The notes beneath the pieces were generated by a model that saw only the letters and a program-made list of their open reading frames with translations, did not search any database and was not told where the DNA came from. From a virus, in IMG/VR virus record IMGVR_UViG_3300031631_000016, positions 1 through 27,543 of that record: a stretch of DNA of 27,543 nucleotides; one strand, 5' to 3'. Numbering within the stretch: position 1 is the stretch's first letter; the number at the start of each line of letters is the position of its first letter. Position numbers and translations under genes: made by a program. This document shows positions 1 to 6,315 of the stretch, piece after piece.

Positions 1-60
1 GAGAGATTCACGTACGGATCTGAGAGAGCCTGAGGGGGAAGTTCCCTTGGGCTACTCAAC
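1..60 (+). mobile_element. 3' end of a group II intron (part of domain V plus domain VI)
   Basis: The first bases look like the 3' half of a domain V helix (ACGTACGG followed by ATCT). A domain VI hairpin follows: GCCTGAGGG (29-37) pairs with CCCTTGGGC (44-52). The basal stem continues with AGCC/GGCT and GAG/CUC, and a single A is bulged out of it. That A lies seven nucleotides before the terminal AC at position 60, the expected place for the branch-point adenosine. The rest of the intron, including any reverse transcriptase, lies left of the window. It is oriented opposite to the tail-fibre gene it interrupts, so it cannot splice from fibre mRNA. Canonical domain V ends GGTTC; here it reads GGATC, so the element may be diverged or compensated on the unseen strand of the helix. 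Confidence 0.75.
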
Positions 61-779
61 TGGGGGAGGCGCCGGGTAACCGGCGCTTCTACCCGGAAGC
101 GACGGGTATCAGTCAAGGTAACGCTTGCAAGATACGGGTCCGTGGTTTCATTATTGCCAGCAGGTACGCTTATACTGTAAATTTCAATGCCGTTTTCCGG
201 GACCGCTTCTCCCAGGCTTGTGCAATCACATTGAATATCACCGTTTCCATCGGTCCAGAGATATGCGTAACAGGTTGCAACCGCCGCACCGTTATTGGCC
301 GGAACAGCAGATGTGTTGAGCAATTCATTGACAGAATATACCCGACCGTGCGCGAATGGTTTCCCGGCCGCGAGGTTCAGGTTGCGGGTTGCATTGCTCG
401 ATTTTGTAATCGAGCAACCACTGACAAGACCCCTATTCAGGATCGTTACCTCGCCTTCCTGGATCAGCACATTCTTAAGCCGATCCATCTCACGGTTGGC
501 AAGCCCGGCAGAATCAACAGCCGCCATCACGGCCGCCACCAATGAATTCTGCATATCGGGGTCAAGGCCTTCGACGTTCGTTTCGATTTCATCCAGGCGC
601 GAATCAAGAGAGGGTTCGCCCCCACGGGCTGCGGTTATCTCGTTTTCTTTTAACAACAGCCGATTGTCTAAGTTCTCAAAGTTTTCGTCAATTTCATCGT
701 ACCGGAAATTCCACAAACTGGGCACGGCATCCGGATCATTTTCCGGAATCGGCGTGATGGGTTTGTTGGGTAATGTCAT
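61..779 (-). CDS. Tail fibre protein, N-terminal part, interrupted by a group II intron
   Basis: The start ATG (777-779) follows an AGGAGG site. The protein begins MTLPNKPITPIPENDPDAVP. It has a heptad-like stretch (LDNRLLLKENEI, then LDSRLDEIETNVEGLD) suggesting a trimeric fibre shaft. A beta-rich part follows, with Cys in TCYAYLWTDG and QCDCTS and the segment ASVTLTDTRR. The tail-fibre role comes from its place after the collar gene at the promoter-distal end of the tail operon and from this shaft-plus-head layout. I see no named domain. The frame stays open through the intron bases to the window edge, but residues encoded by positions 1-60 are intron sequence rather than fibre. The fibre is therefore truncated unless another copy exists. 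Confidence 0.6.
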
Positions 780-810
780 AACAGATCCTCCTTTTTACGT
801 GTGATCGTGG

Positions 811-1191
811 TTAAAATTTCAGTTTTATTGTAAAATCATATTCTTCGTCACCATCCTTGATCTTGGGCGAAAAATTTTTGAATGCCATAAGGCTCCCGGC
901 TTCATCCAGCAAACCCGCTTCGGACAGATTAATGCCGATCAGCTCGGACTTGGCAATCCTGCCGGTGCCGGTCACGCTATAATCATCTTCCTGGACAAGG
1001 TTGATCAGGTCCTTTCTTAAACATTCGTGGTTCAAAGCAACTTGATCTGGATCCGGACTTTGCGGTGTCCTGTCGTCTTTATGCCCGCCGTCACCAAACG
1101 CCATCTGGGTGATCGGCGGCAATGACTGGCCATTAAAAAAATGCCTGGCCAGGCGTTTCCGAAAACCATTGGTAGTTACAGCTTCCCCCAT
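811..1191 (-). CDS. Phage tail-collar/fibre N-terminal-like protein
   Basis: This 126-aa protein starts at ATG after AAGGAGGGG. It has the layout of tail-collar fibre N-terminal domains (DUF3751-like): RKRLARHFFNGQSLPPITQMAFGDGG, then a segment with VALNHECLRKDLINLV. The TxMAFGDGG motif typically lies where the fibre joins the baseplate. The family protein is usually the N-terminus of a longer fibre; here it stands alone, with the shaft and head in the next gene (61-779). It sits 3 bp after the gpI-like gene. It ends TAA, and the following bases resemble the short repeat seen at 15431-15506. Confidence 0.6.
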   Translation of the reverse strand: MGEAVTTNGFRKRLARHFFNGQSLPPITQMAFGDGGHKDDRTPQSPDPDQVALNHECLRKDLINLVQEDDYSVTGTGRIAKSELIGINLSEAGLLDEAGSLMAFKNFSPKIKDGDEEYDFTIKLKF

Positions 1192-1193
1192 AA

Positions 1194-2657
1194 TTATCCC
1201 CTCCTTATTATTTGCAATTCACTTTGTGGGCCTGGCTGAAAAGCAAAGGGCAATCTTTTACTGCACTCACCTATCCGCCATGATCCGTTTAATTTTTTAT
1301 AATGATGACAAAGTTTTGGACTGCTCAGCACCGCAGACCCGCTTAGAAACCACGACCCGTCAACCTTATGATGCGGTCCAACCCGCCAACCGCCGTTCAC
1401 CCGGGGGGTCCAATGCACACCAATATTGGGATAAGACCCGAGTTTAGCCGCTAAACCCGCCTGGATAGATATCAGAGCCCTGCAAGCACCTTCAGCCCGA
1501 AACCCTGGTTCCCTTCTCACTGGCCATGATCCGTCAATCTTCACATTTCTTGCACCTTGGGATAGGGACCAGCCACCATTGAGTTGATGCCAGGTGTTTA
1601 ATTTGGCGGCCGCATCAAGGTTCTGTGGGCTTGCCGGATAATCCACATCCATCTTCAATCTGGCGACAATATTGATTTGAGGTGCACTGTCTATCTCAAT
1701 GGCTTTTTTCATCCGGGTACTTGATAAGCCAAATATCCGGTTGAAACCAACCTGCCATCCGCCGTTCAGGTTCAAGCCGGGTTCGCCCAACCCGGCCGTA
1801 ATATATCGATCCGCCCGCACTGACTCATTTGTAACCAGTAATTGTGTGTCTATGTTGCACTGCCGTAATTTTTCCAGGGCGATGACAGGCTCATATCCCC
1901 CCACAGCCCAGGTCCCATCAACCGCAAGCTCACCACCCAAATCATACAACTGCCCGCCCGTGCCCAAGCTCCAGGAACCATCTAAGCGAGGAGTACACCA
2001 GGGATAAGAAATAACGGTGTCATTTTTCAAAAATGCGGCATACTCGGAACTCAAACGACAGATTGCGACTGCGCTTAACCCGTAAAAAACCACCATCACA
2101 GACCGGGCGGGCTTAAACTCATTTACAATATTTCGCCCCATGGCATCCCACTGATCATAAGTGGCAAGATCGACCTTTACCGCAAACTCAGCCCACGAAA
2201 CATACGGCAAGCCCTGAATACTGCGAAAATCCCGAAGAACAATACTGCCGTCCAAATCCCAGGAGCCGTCCAGTTTTTCACCACCGGCCGCAGCAGCAGC
2301 CTCAAAAATCTCATGGGCTTCAAATATCTGTGCTTCAATCCCGGCTATGGCAAATAACTGCTGAACGCAGGACCTTTGCCCGCCTGTTTTGTTAAACATA
2401 TAGGCGTTCACAACCCTGCCACGCCACAGATCATCCGGCTCCGCTGCCCACCGGGTGATACCCCGACCCGAGGCAATACGATCCAGATATTGAGAGTCAC
2501 ACGATCCAGGCATTGCCTGCCGTCTGTATTCAAGAATGTCGTCTCGGACCTGGTCCAAAACCTGTGCTCCGCCCTTAACCAGCAAAGACAAATATCCGTC
2601 CGGCCAGATCAGTGGAAATCGCAAGGTTTTCCTGAAATATTCCCAAAAAACAGACAT
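1194..2657 (-). CDS. Tail protein, P2 gpI/Mu gp48-position, with nine DGSW-type repeats
   Basis: I chose ATG 2657, which overlaps the stop of the gpJ-like gene (TGATG) and has GGAGG seven bases upstream; the protein is about 487 aa. The first ~125 residues resemble the N-terminal part of phage tail protein I/gp48-type baseplate proteins: YLSLLVKGGAQVLDQVRDDI, then YLDRIASGRGITRWAAEPDDLWRGRV. The rest (about residues 129-460) is unusual. It holds nine copies of [LIV][DN]G[STG]W, for example LDGSWDLDG, VDGTWAVGG, LNGGWQVG and LNGSWRIG, separated by short linkers. P2 gpI is about 176 aa and Mu gp48 is of similar size, so this protein is greatly extended. The repeats could form a beta-solenoid or carbohydrate-binding decoration; this is inference. 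Confidence 0.6.
   Translation of the reverse strand: MSVFWEYFRKTLRFPLIWPDGYLSLLVKGGAQVLDQVRDDILEYRRQAMPGSCDSQYLDRIASGRGITRWAAEPDDLWRGRVVNAYMFNKTGGQRSCVQQLFAIAGIEAQIFEAHEIFEAAAAAGGEKLDGSWDLDGSIVLRDFRSIQGLPYVSWAEFAVKVDLATYDQWDAMGRNIVNEFKPARSVMVVFYGLSAVAICRLSSEYAAFLKNDTVISYPWCTPRLDGSWSLGTGGQLYDLGGELAVDGTWAVGGYEPVIALEKLRQCNIDTQLLVTNESVRADRYITAGLGEPGLNLNGGWQVGFNRIFGLSSTRMKKAIEIDSAPQINIVARLKMDVDYPASPQNLDAAAKLNTWHQLNGGWSLSQGARNVKIDGSWPVRREPGFRAEGACRALISIQAGLAAKLGSYPNIGVHWTPRVNGGWRVGPHHKVDGSWFLSGSAVLSSPKLCHHYKKLNGSWRIGECSKRLPFAFQPGPQSELQIIRRG
1278..2273 (-). repeat. Protein-level repeat array: nine [DN]G[STG]W motifs
   Basis: Nine degenerate units of the form hydrophobic-Asp/Asn-Gly-Ser/Thr/Gly-Trp followed by hydrophobic-Gly occur across the C-terminal two thirds of the gpI-like tail protein. 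Spacing is irregular, from about 20 to 75 residues. The nucleotide sequences of the units differ, so this is an old repeat rather than a recent duplication. Confidence 0.8.
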
Positions 2658-3796
2658 CAAACTTCCTCCGCCCATGTGGTTGTCAAATTAAGGCTTTGCA
2701 AAATCGCCAGACCATTGTCCGGAACCTGTATATCCCCTGCCATACCCCAGTTGATTTTCTTGATCCCGGGAACAGCCATGGCCACGTGGGTGAGCCGGTC
2801 AATTGTCAGGTCTTCTGATATTTCAAGGGGATCCACTCCAGCCAGAACAGGCGGATCCTGAAACAAGGCTTGTATCCTGTTTTCCACACCGGCCAAGATT
2901 ATTTCAGGTGTCCCCGACACGAGAACAAGTTCACCGTCAATGGCCGCATTAACAGGAACGGGAGAGACAACTTTGACATCATCATTTATCGGTCGGTTTG
3001 ATTCGGTCACTTTAAAAACCGCATCAATTAACTCTTGTGACGGTATGCCGGCAGCTCCTTTCACAATGACATCCACCGTTCCCTGGCCCCTTGGGTGCTG
3101 GTCCATAACCTTCACAGACACAACCCCTGATACGCTTCTTGCCCAGCTTTCATAGGCATATTTAGTACTGCCATTAACATCCTTCCAAGCCAACACATAT
3201 CTTTCCCTCAACGGCTCATCCTCTTCCTTGTCCACCGCTTCCCGGGTAAGCCAGTCATCCCCATTGGAAACTGTGTCAATACCAGGGATGACGGTTGATA
3301 TCTCACAAATCATATGCGTTGTCACATTGGCCTGCCTGCCATAGTCTTCAGACTCAACATCCACCAAGATGGAATCCTGGCCCGCCGGAAGCACAACACT
3401 GCCCAGGACAACAAATCGATATATGATTCCGGCGGCGTCCGGTTTGGTCTTGATAATCGTGTTTTTCCGGATGGTGATATTCTCCGCCGTATTATCCCGG
3501 GCAAACAGTACCTGCCCCAATGCTTTGGTGGCCAGTTGTCTAATCACTCCCACCTGGGCGCAATGCAGATCCAGCCACATCCCTGTGGCCAGGGAGGGAA
3601 AAAGCTGCCCAAAAACTAATATTAAAAATTGATAAAGCTGGTATAGCCCCCAGGCCCAAAGCTCAATCAGCCCTCTGACAACCCCTTTGTTCAAATTTAA
3701 TTTTTGTGGCAGATTGCCAGACTCCTGGAGATCCGATATTTTTTGGAACAAATCGTTCCTGACTTCATCAAGGGTTTTACTGACCGGGATTGACAT
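2657..3796 (-). CDS. Baseplate assembly protein J (Mu gp47-like)
   Basis: This 379-aa protein has the typical J/gp47 plan. The N-terminus is helical (TLDEVRNDLFQKISDL). A segment LATGMWLDLHCAQVGVIRQLATKALGQVLF follows. Next is a beta-rich middle with LPAGQDSILVDVESEDYGRQANV, then the conserved stretch EEDEPLRERYVLAWKDVNGSTKYAYESWARSVSGVVSVKVMDQHPRGQGTVDVIVKG. J-type proteins form the baseplate wedge together with gpW and gpI. Length is close to Mu gp47 (381 aa). The gene overlaps gpW by 20 bp on one side and the next tail gene by a TGATG junction on the other, consistent with coupled translation in the order W-J-I. Confidence 0.85.
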   Translation of the reverse strand: MSIPVSKTLDEVRNDLFQKISDLQESGNLPQKLNLNKGVVRGLIELWAWGLYQLYQFLILVFGQLFPSLATGMWLDLHCAQVGVIRQLATKALGQVLFARDNTAENITIRKNTIIKTKPDAAGIIYRFVVLGSVVLPAGQDSILVDVESEDYGRQANVTTHMICEISTVIPGIDTVSNGDDWLTREAVDKEEDEPLRERYVLAWKDVNGSTKYAYESWARSVSGVVSVKVMDQHPRGQGTVDVIVKGAAGIPSQELIDAVFKVTESNRPINDDVKVVSPVPVNAAIDGELVLVSGTPEIILAGVENRIQALFQDPPVLAGVDPLEISEDLTIDRLTHVAMAVPGIKKINWGMAGDIQVPDNGLAILQSLNLTTTWAEEV

Positions 3797-4214
3797 CTTT
3801 AATCACCATTTCCATATTGGTTCCAACCTCAATAATCAGGTTGTAAATGTGGGATTCATTAATAAACCTCCAGGAGGCTGTAGACTTTATGCCTTTCTCA
3901 TCCCAGTATAAAATACTGCATGATTCACTGCCGGGAAGCACTCTCGGGTCCATCCGGATCCTTCTTACCACCTCGGAACAAAACCCCATTCTTGCAAAAA
4001 GACTGTTTTCATCCTTGATCCATTCATGAACGAGACTGCCGAATTCTTTGTCGTAAAAAAGTGTGCCCAGGGGAGTGAACAGCCGCAGTTTGATATCCTG
4101 GCTGCCTGTCCCCGGGCCATCCGTAAGCAGCAATTCGCCATTTGCCGCCACCATGGCCTGGCCTGTTTCATTAAGCTTGATATCTTGTCCAAATATTTTA
4201 TCCTGCAAAGACAT
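3777..4214 (-). CDS. Baseplate wedge protein W (gp46/GPW_gp25-like)
   Basis: The start MSLQDKIFGQDI (ATG 4212-4214) was chosen because GGGGAG lies five bases upstream and longer in-frame extensions run into the PAAR gene. The protein is about 145 aa. It carries the gp25/gpW lysozyme-like baseplate signature: DIKLRLFTPLGTLFYDKEFGS, then RRIRMDPRV and INESHIYNLIIEV. The family, related to T4 gp25, joins the baseplate wedge to the sheath. It overlaps the end of the PAAR gene and the start of gpJ, so V, PAAR, W and J form one tightly packed unit. Confidence 0.8.
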   Translation of the reverse strand: MSLQDKIFGQDIKLNETGQAMVAANGELLLTDGPGTGSQDIKLRLFTPLGTLFYDKEFGSLVHEWIKDENSLFARMGFCSEVVRRIRMDPRVLPGSESCSILYWDEKGIKSTASWRFINESHIYNLIIEVGTNMEMVIKDVNPGQ

Positions 4215-4482
4215 TATTACTCCCCGTTGCCATGTTGCTACCACAATCCACAGGATCACCTATCCTGCATACTGACTGTCCATTTACAAAAACCGTTGCG
4301 CTGCCTCCGGCAGCGATACCTCCGTGTCAAGGGGGGCCTCAACAGTGAATTTCCCAAGCATCCCCTTTCCGGTGCCACCCTTTGCTGTTAACAAAAACAT
4401 CATCGCTGGCCTTTGCGTTTGCCCGGGATGGAAAACATCCGTGTCCTGTACAAGTATCTTTATGTCTATGAGCCGCTGGCAT
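4198..4482 (-). CDS. PAAR spike-tip protein with two in-frame TGA codons: candidate selenoprotein
   Basis: Translation from ATG 4482 (AAGGAGG just upstream) to TAA 4198 gives 94 codons with the hallmarks of a phage/T6SS PAAR protein. These are MPAAHRHKDTCTGHGCFPSR, the duplicated VFVN, GWHRKGDAW, TVFVNGQSVCRIGDPVDCGS, and the ending ATGSNNVFAG. Two codons are TGA: residue 48 (4341-4339) and residue 52 (4329-4327), in HC-TGA-GPP-TGA-HGG. As I remember the family, the matching residues are cysteines (HCCGPxCH). There is no other lesion; ribosome site, stop and overlap with gpW are intact, and the V-PAAR-W order is that of P2-like baseplates. PAAR proteins cap the spike and bind a metal ion. I infer TGA is read as selenocysteine. 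A pseudogene with two nonsense mutations is the main alternative. Confidence 0.75.
4299..4315 (-). promoter_or_regulatory. SECIS-like hairpin in the PAAR coding sequence
   Basis: On the minus strand CGCUGCC-GGA-GGCAGCG forms a perfect 7-bp stem with a three-base loop that starts with G. The stem begins exactly 11 nt after the second TGA, and the loop G is 18 nt after it and 30 nt after the first TGA. Bacterial SECIS elements bind SelB, lie just downstream of the UGA inside the coding region, and need a G in the first loop positions. The E. coli fdhF element likewise has a short upper stem-loop about 11 nt after its UGA. One hairpin may serve both codons. No bulged U is present in the stem, unlike fdhF. 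Confidence 0.6.
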
Positions 4483-4491
4483 ATCGCCTCC

Positions 4492-4968
4492 TTATGGATT
4501 GAGATCAATCCGGGTACCCTTGAGGGTGATATTTCCCGAGGTAACGATTTCAATATTTTTTTGTGCATCAATTTTAAAATAGACTCCTGGAGCCTGCTGG
4601 ATGATCAATCCGCCGATTTCCACGGCAGGTGCTTTCATGCCATGCCAACGAAAATTCGATATTCTGGGATAATTGGGATCCCCATCATAATATGAGAGAT
4701 CACAAAAAGTTCCGATGGCAGGCGGACAGACAATTCCCCGCTCAGGCCCGCCCCACATCACCGGGATTTCCACCCGGGGGATGACAGGTTCCGATTCGTC
4801 CACGGATTCATCATTTTTTAGGGGCTGGACATCTGCCCAGTATTGGCCATCAGAAGCATAGGATTTGGTAACTTTGGCTTTCCGGACAATCCGGTAATAA
4901 GATCTCAGGTCCGGCATTACCAACTCCATTACCCTTTTTAATAACGCTTTAAGATCAATATTTTTCAT
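4492..4968 (-). CDS. Baseplate spike protein V (Mu gp45-like)
   Basis: I chose start MKNIDLKALLKR (ATG 4968), preceded by GGAG at good spacing; an upstream ATG at 4980 lacks room for a site. The protein is about 158 aa. It has an N-terminal helix, an OB-fold-like region (YYRIVRKAKVTKSYASDGQYWADVQPL ... VEIPVMWGGPERGIVCPPAIGTFCDLSYYDGDPNYPRI), and a C-terminal needle (GVYFKIDAQKNIEIVTSGNITLKGTRIDL). This is the plan of P2 gpV/Mu gp45, the membrane-piercing central spike. It ends TAA 8 bp before the start of the PAAR gene, which would cap its tip. Confidence 0.8.
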   Translation of the reverse strand: MKNIDLKALLKRVMELVMPDLRSYYRIVRKAKVTKSYASDGQYWADVQPLKNDESVDESEPVIPRVEIPVMWGGPERGIVCPPAIGTFCDLSYYDGDPNYPRISNFRWHGMKAPAVEIGGLIIQQAPGVYFKIDAQKNIEIVTSGNITLKGTRIDLNP

Positions 4969-5770
4969 ACATTTCTCCATACTTGATAAACGTTCTGACA
5001 GATGCCGGCTTGATTACATGCCGCACAGCCAGGCTGCTGAATATCTGATCAATCCCCCTGGCGTTATCCTTTAGCCTGAATTTCATGCAGCGTTTGAATC
5101 CGGGCATCAGGAATGTTTCAACCAGGCTCAGGCCCGTCTGCAATCCAGTTGCCGGCAAATGCCGGATCAAGGTGGATCCGGTTTCAATAACCGGTATGTC
5201 AACATCCTCATCAGATCTGCACCAGTTCACTATCCCGTCGCTGCCCATCCAAAGAGCCCAGCCTCTCATGTCCAGGGCAAATGCCTTACGGCAGGTATGT
5301 TCGCACTGCCTGGCCAATTGCCACACCGGAATGTTTGAAGCAATAAACCTTGGGAATATCACTCCTGGAGAATCAATTTTGCCAACATCAAGACCGGCCT
5401 GGCCAATTGCCCAGGTCACAATTGCCTCCGGAGTTTCATTCTCCCATGATTGGATAATGCGGGTGTCACTCAAAGGCCTTTCCATGCCCACTGCTTTAAC
5501 AAGGATTTGATCCCTTTTGTTTGGCGGAGCAATTTTTGAAATAGTGCCGGTCCATTCATCCGGTACCTGATCTCTGTATCCTATCCGGATGATTACAGGA
5601 TCACTGGCCTTAAATGTTTTGAAAAGATTCCCGCCAGGATCTGACAAAAGAATTTCAACGCAGGACAGGTGGGAATGTCTGGAATAATGAATACTGCATT
5701 CCGGGCACCTGAATATTTCAAGGTTGCCAATGAAAATATGGGTTCTTATGCCTGTGATTCTGGCCATCAT
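4955..5770 (-). CDS. Baseplate hub protein (late control gene D/Mu gp44-like)
   Basis: This 271-aa protein resembles the gpD/gp44 hub family. It has an N-terminal barrel with ECSIHYSRHSHLSCVEILLSDPGGNLF, then VIIRIGYRDQVPDEWTGTISKI, then a central part with the typical WQLARQCEHTCRKAFALDMRGWALWMGSDGIVNW. Hub trimers link the tail tube to the spike, in agreement with its place between the tape-measure region and the V gene. It overlaps the preceding gene by an ATGA junction and the V gene by 14 bp. Mu gp44 is longer (379 aa), so this is a compact version. Cysteines are fairly frequent (ECSIH, CEHTC, NWC). Confidence 0.7.
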   Translation of the reverse strand: MMARITGIRTHIFIGNLEIFRCPECSIHYSRHSHLSCVEILLSDPGGNLFKTFKASDPVIIRIGYRDQVPDEWTGTISKIAPPNKRDQILVKAVGMERPLSDTRIIQSWENETPEAIVTWAIGQAGLDVGKIDSPGVIFPRFIASNIPVWQLARQCEHTCRKAFALDMRGWALWMGSDGIVNWCRSDEDVDIPVIETGSTLIRHLPATGLQTGLSLVETFLMPGFKRCMKFRLKDNARGIDQIFSSLAVRHVIKPASVRTFIKYGEMYEKY

Positions 5771-6315
5771 GAAACATCCACCATAATTGATTCATCCGGG
5801 TCAGGATTCTGCTCATGGGGATTGTTGTCGCTTGCAAAAGCCTTGTCAGCTGTGGCAACCTGTTTCTCCGGAATCTGTTCAAAGGGCAGATGCTCAACAA
5901 AGTTCATATGAACTTCCAGCACATCATCTTCATCTGTTTCAGTCGACTGGAGACCGGAAAAAACTACCTGGTGAATATCCCTTGCATTGGCATGGGGATT
6001 GTTGACTTCGTATACATTTGGATTGGCACCGTTGTCTTTGCCCTTAAAAATCCGGTTGATCCGGGCAAGTTTTTCATAGCATGATCCGGATCCGGTATAA
6101 GGAGCTGTCTGCTCTCCGGATATCAGTTCAACCACCAGGGTGATGTCAGAATCTTCCCAGCCCAGGGGCGTCCTGACTGTGCCGGAATGGCCGTCCGGTT
6201 CCGCTGTATCAAACCGGACAGACCCTTTGATTGCCTGGTTTTTCATTATTCCCGGCATATCTACGCCGTTCAATGAGATAATCCCGTGGTCAAATTTTAA
6301 AAGGCCATCAGACAT
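5767..6315 (-). CDS. Tail protein between tape measure and hub (unassigned)
   Basis: I chose start MSDGLLKFDHG (ATG 6315), which has GGAGG upstream and overlaps the tape-measure stop by 8 bp. The protein is about 182 aa, soluble and beta-rich (IISLNGVDMPGIMKNQAIKGSVRFDTAEPDG ... SDITLVVELISGE). It ends with an acidic, proline-containing tail (NPDPDESIMVDVS). Its position is that of Mu gp43 or P2 gpU, which act at the tube end/baseplate junction. I do not see a convincing match to the DNA-circulation domain of Mu gp43, so the role is inferred from order only. Confidence 0.55.
   Translation of the reverse strand: MSDGLLKFDHGIISLNGVDMPGIMKNQAIKGSVRFDTAEPDGHSGTVRTPLGWEDSDITLVVELISGEQTAPYTGSGSCYEKLARINRIFKGKDNGANPNVYEVNNPHANARDIHQVVFSGLQSTETDEDDVLEVHMNFVEHLPFEQIPEKQVATADKAFASDNNPHEQNPDPDESIMVDVS

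Noticed and set aside
61-100. GCGCCGG-GTAA-CCGGCGC hairpin next to the intron as the terminator-type target of a group IIC intron
   Set aside because: Group IIC introns insert downstream of a hairpin in the 5' exon; here the hairpin is on the 3' exon side, so it does not support that class.
295-804. A 169-codon plus-strand frame opposite the tail fibre gene
   Set aside because: The minus-strand fibre frame has a perfect ribosome site and protein-like composition; the plus frame is Ser/Arg-rich shadow sequence.
4327-4341. The two TGA codons as simple pseudogene mutations
   Set aside because: Not excluded, but less likely: both lie on Cys positions, no other defect is present, neither is TAA or TAG, and a SECIS-like hairpin stands at the right distance.
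4284-4571. A 95-codon minus-strand frame across the V/PAAR junction
   Set aside because: It overlaps the PAAR gene in another frame, has no ribosome site and no family resemblance. The PAAR reading with its two TGA codons explains the DNA far better.
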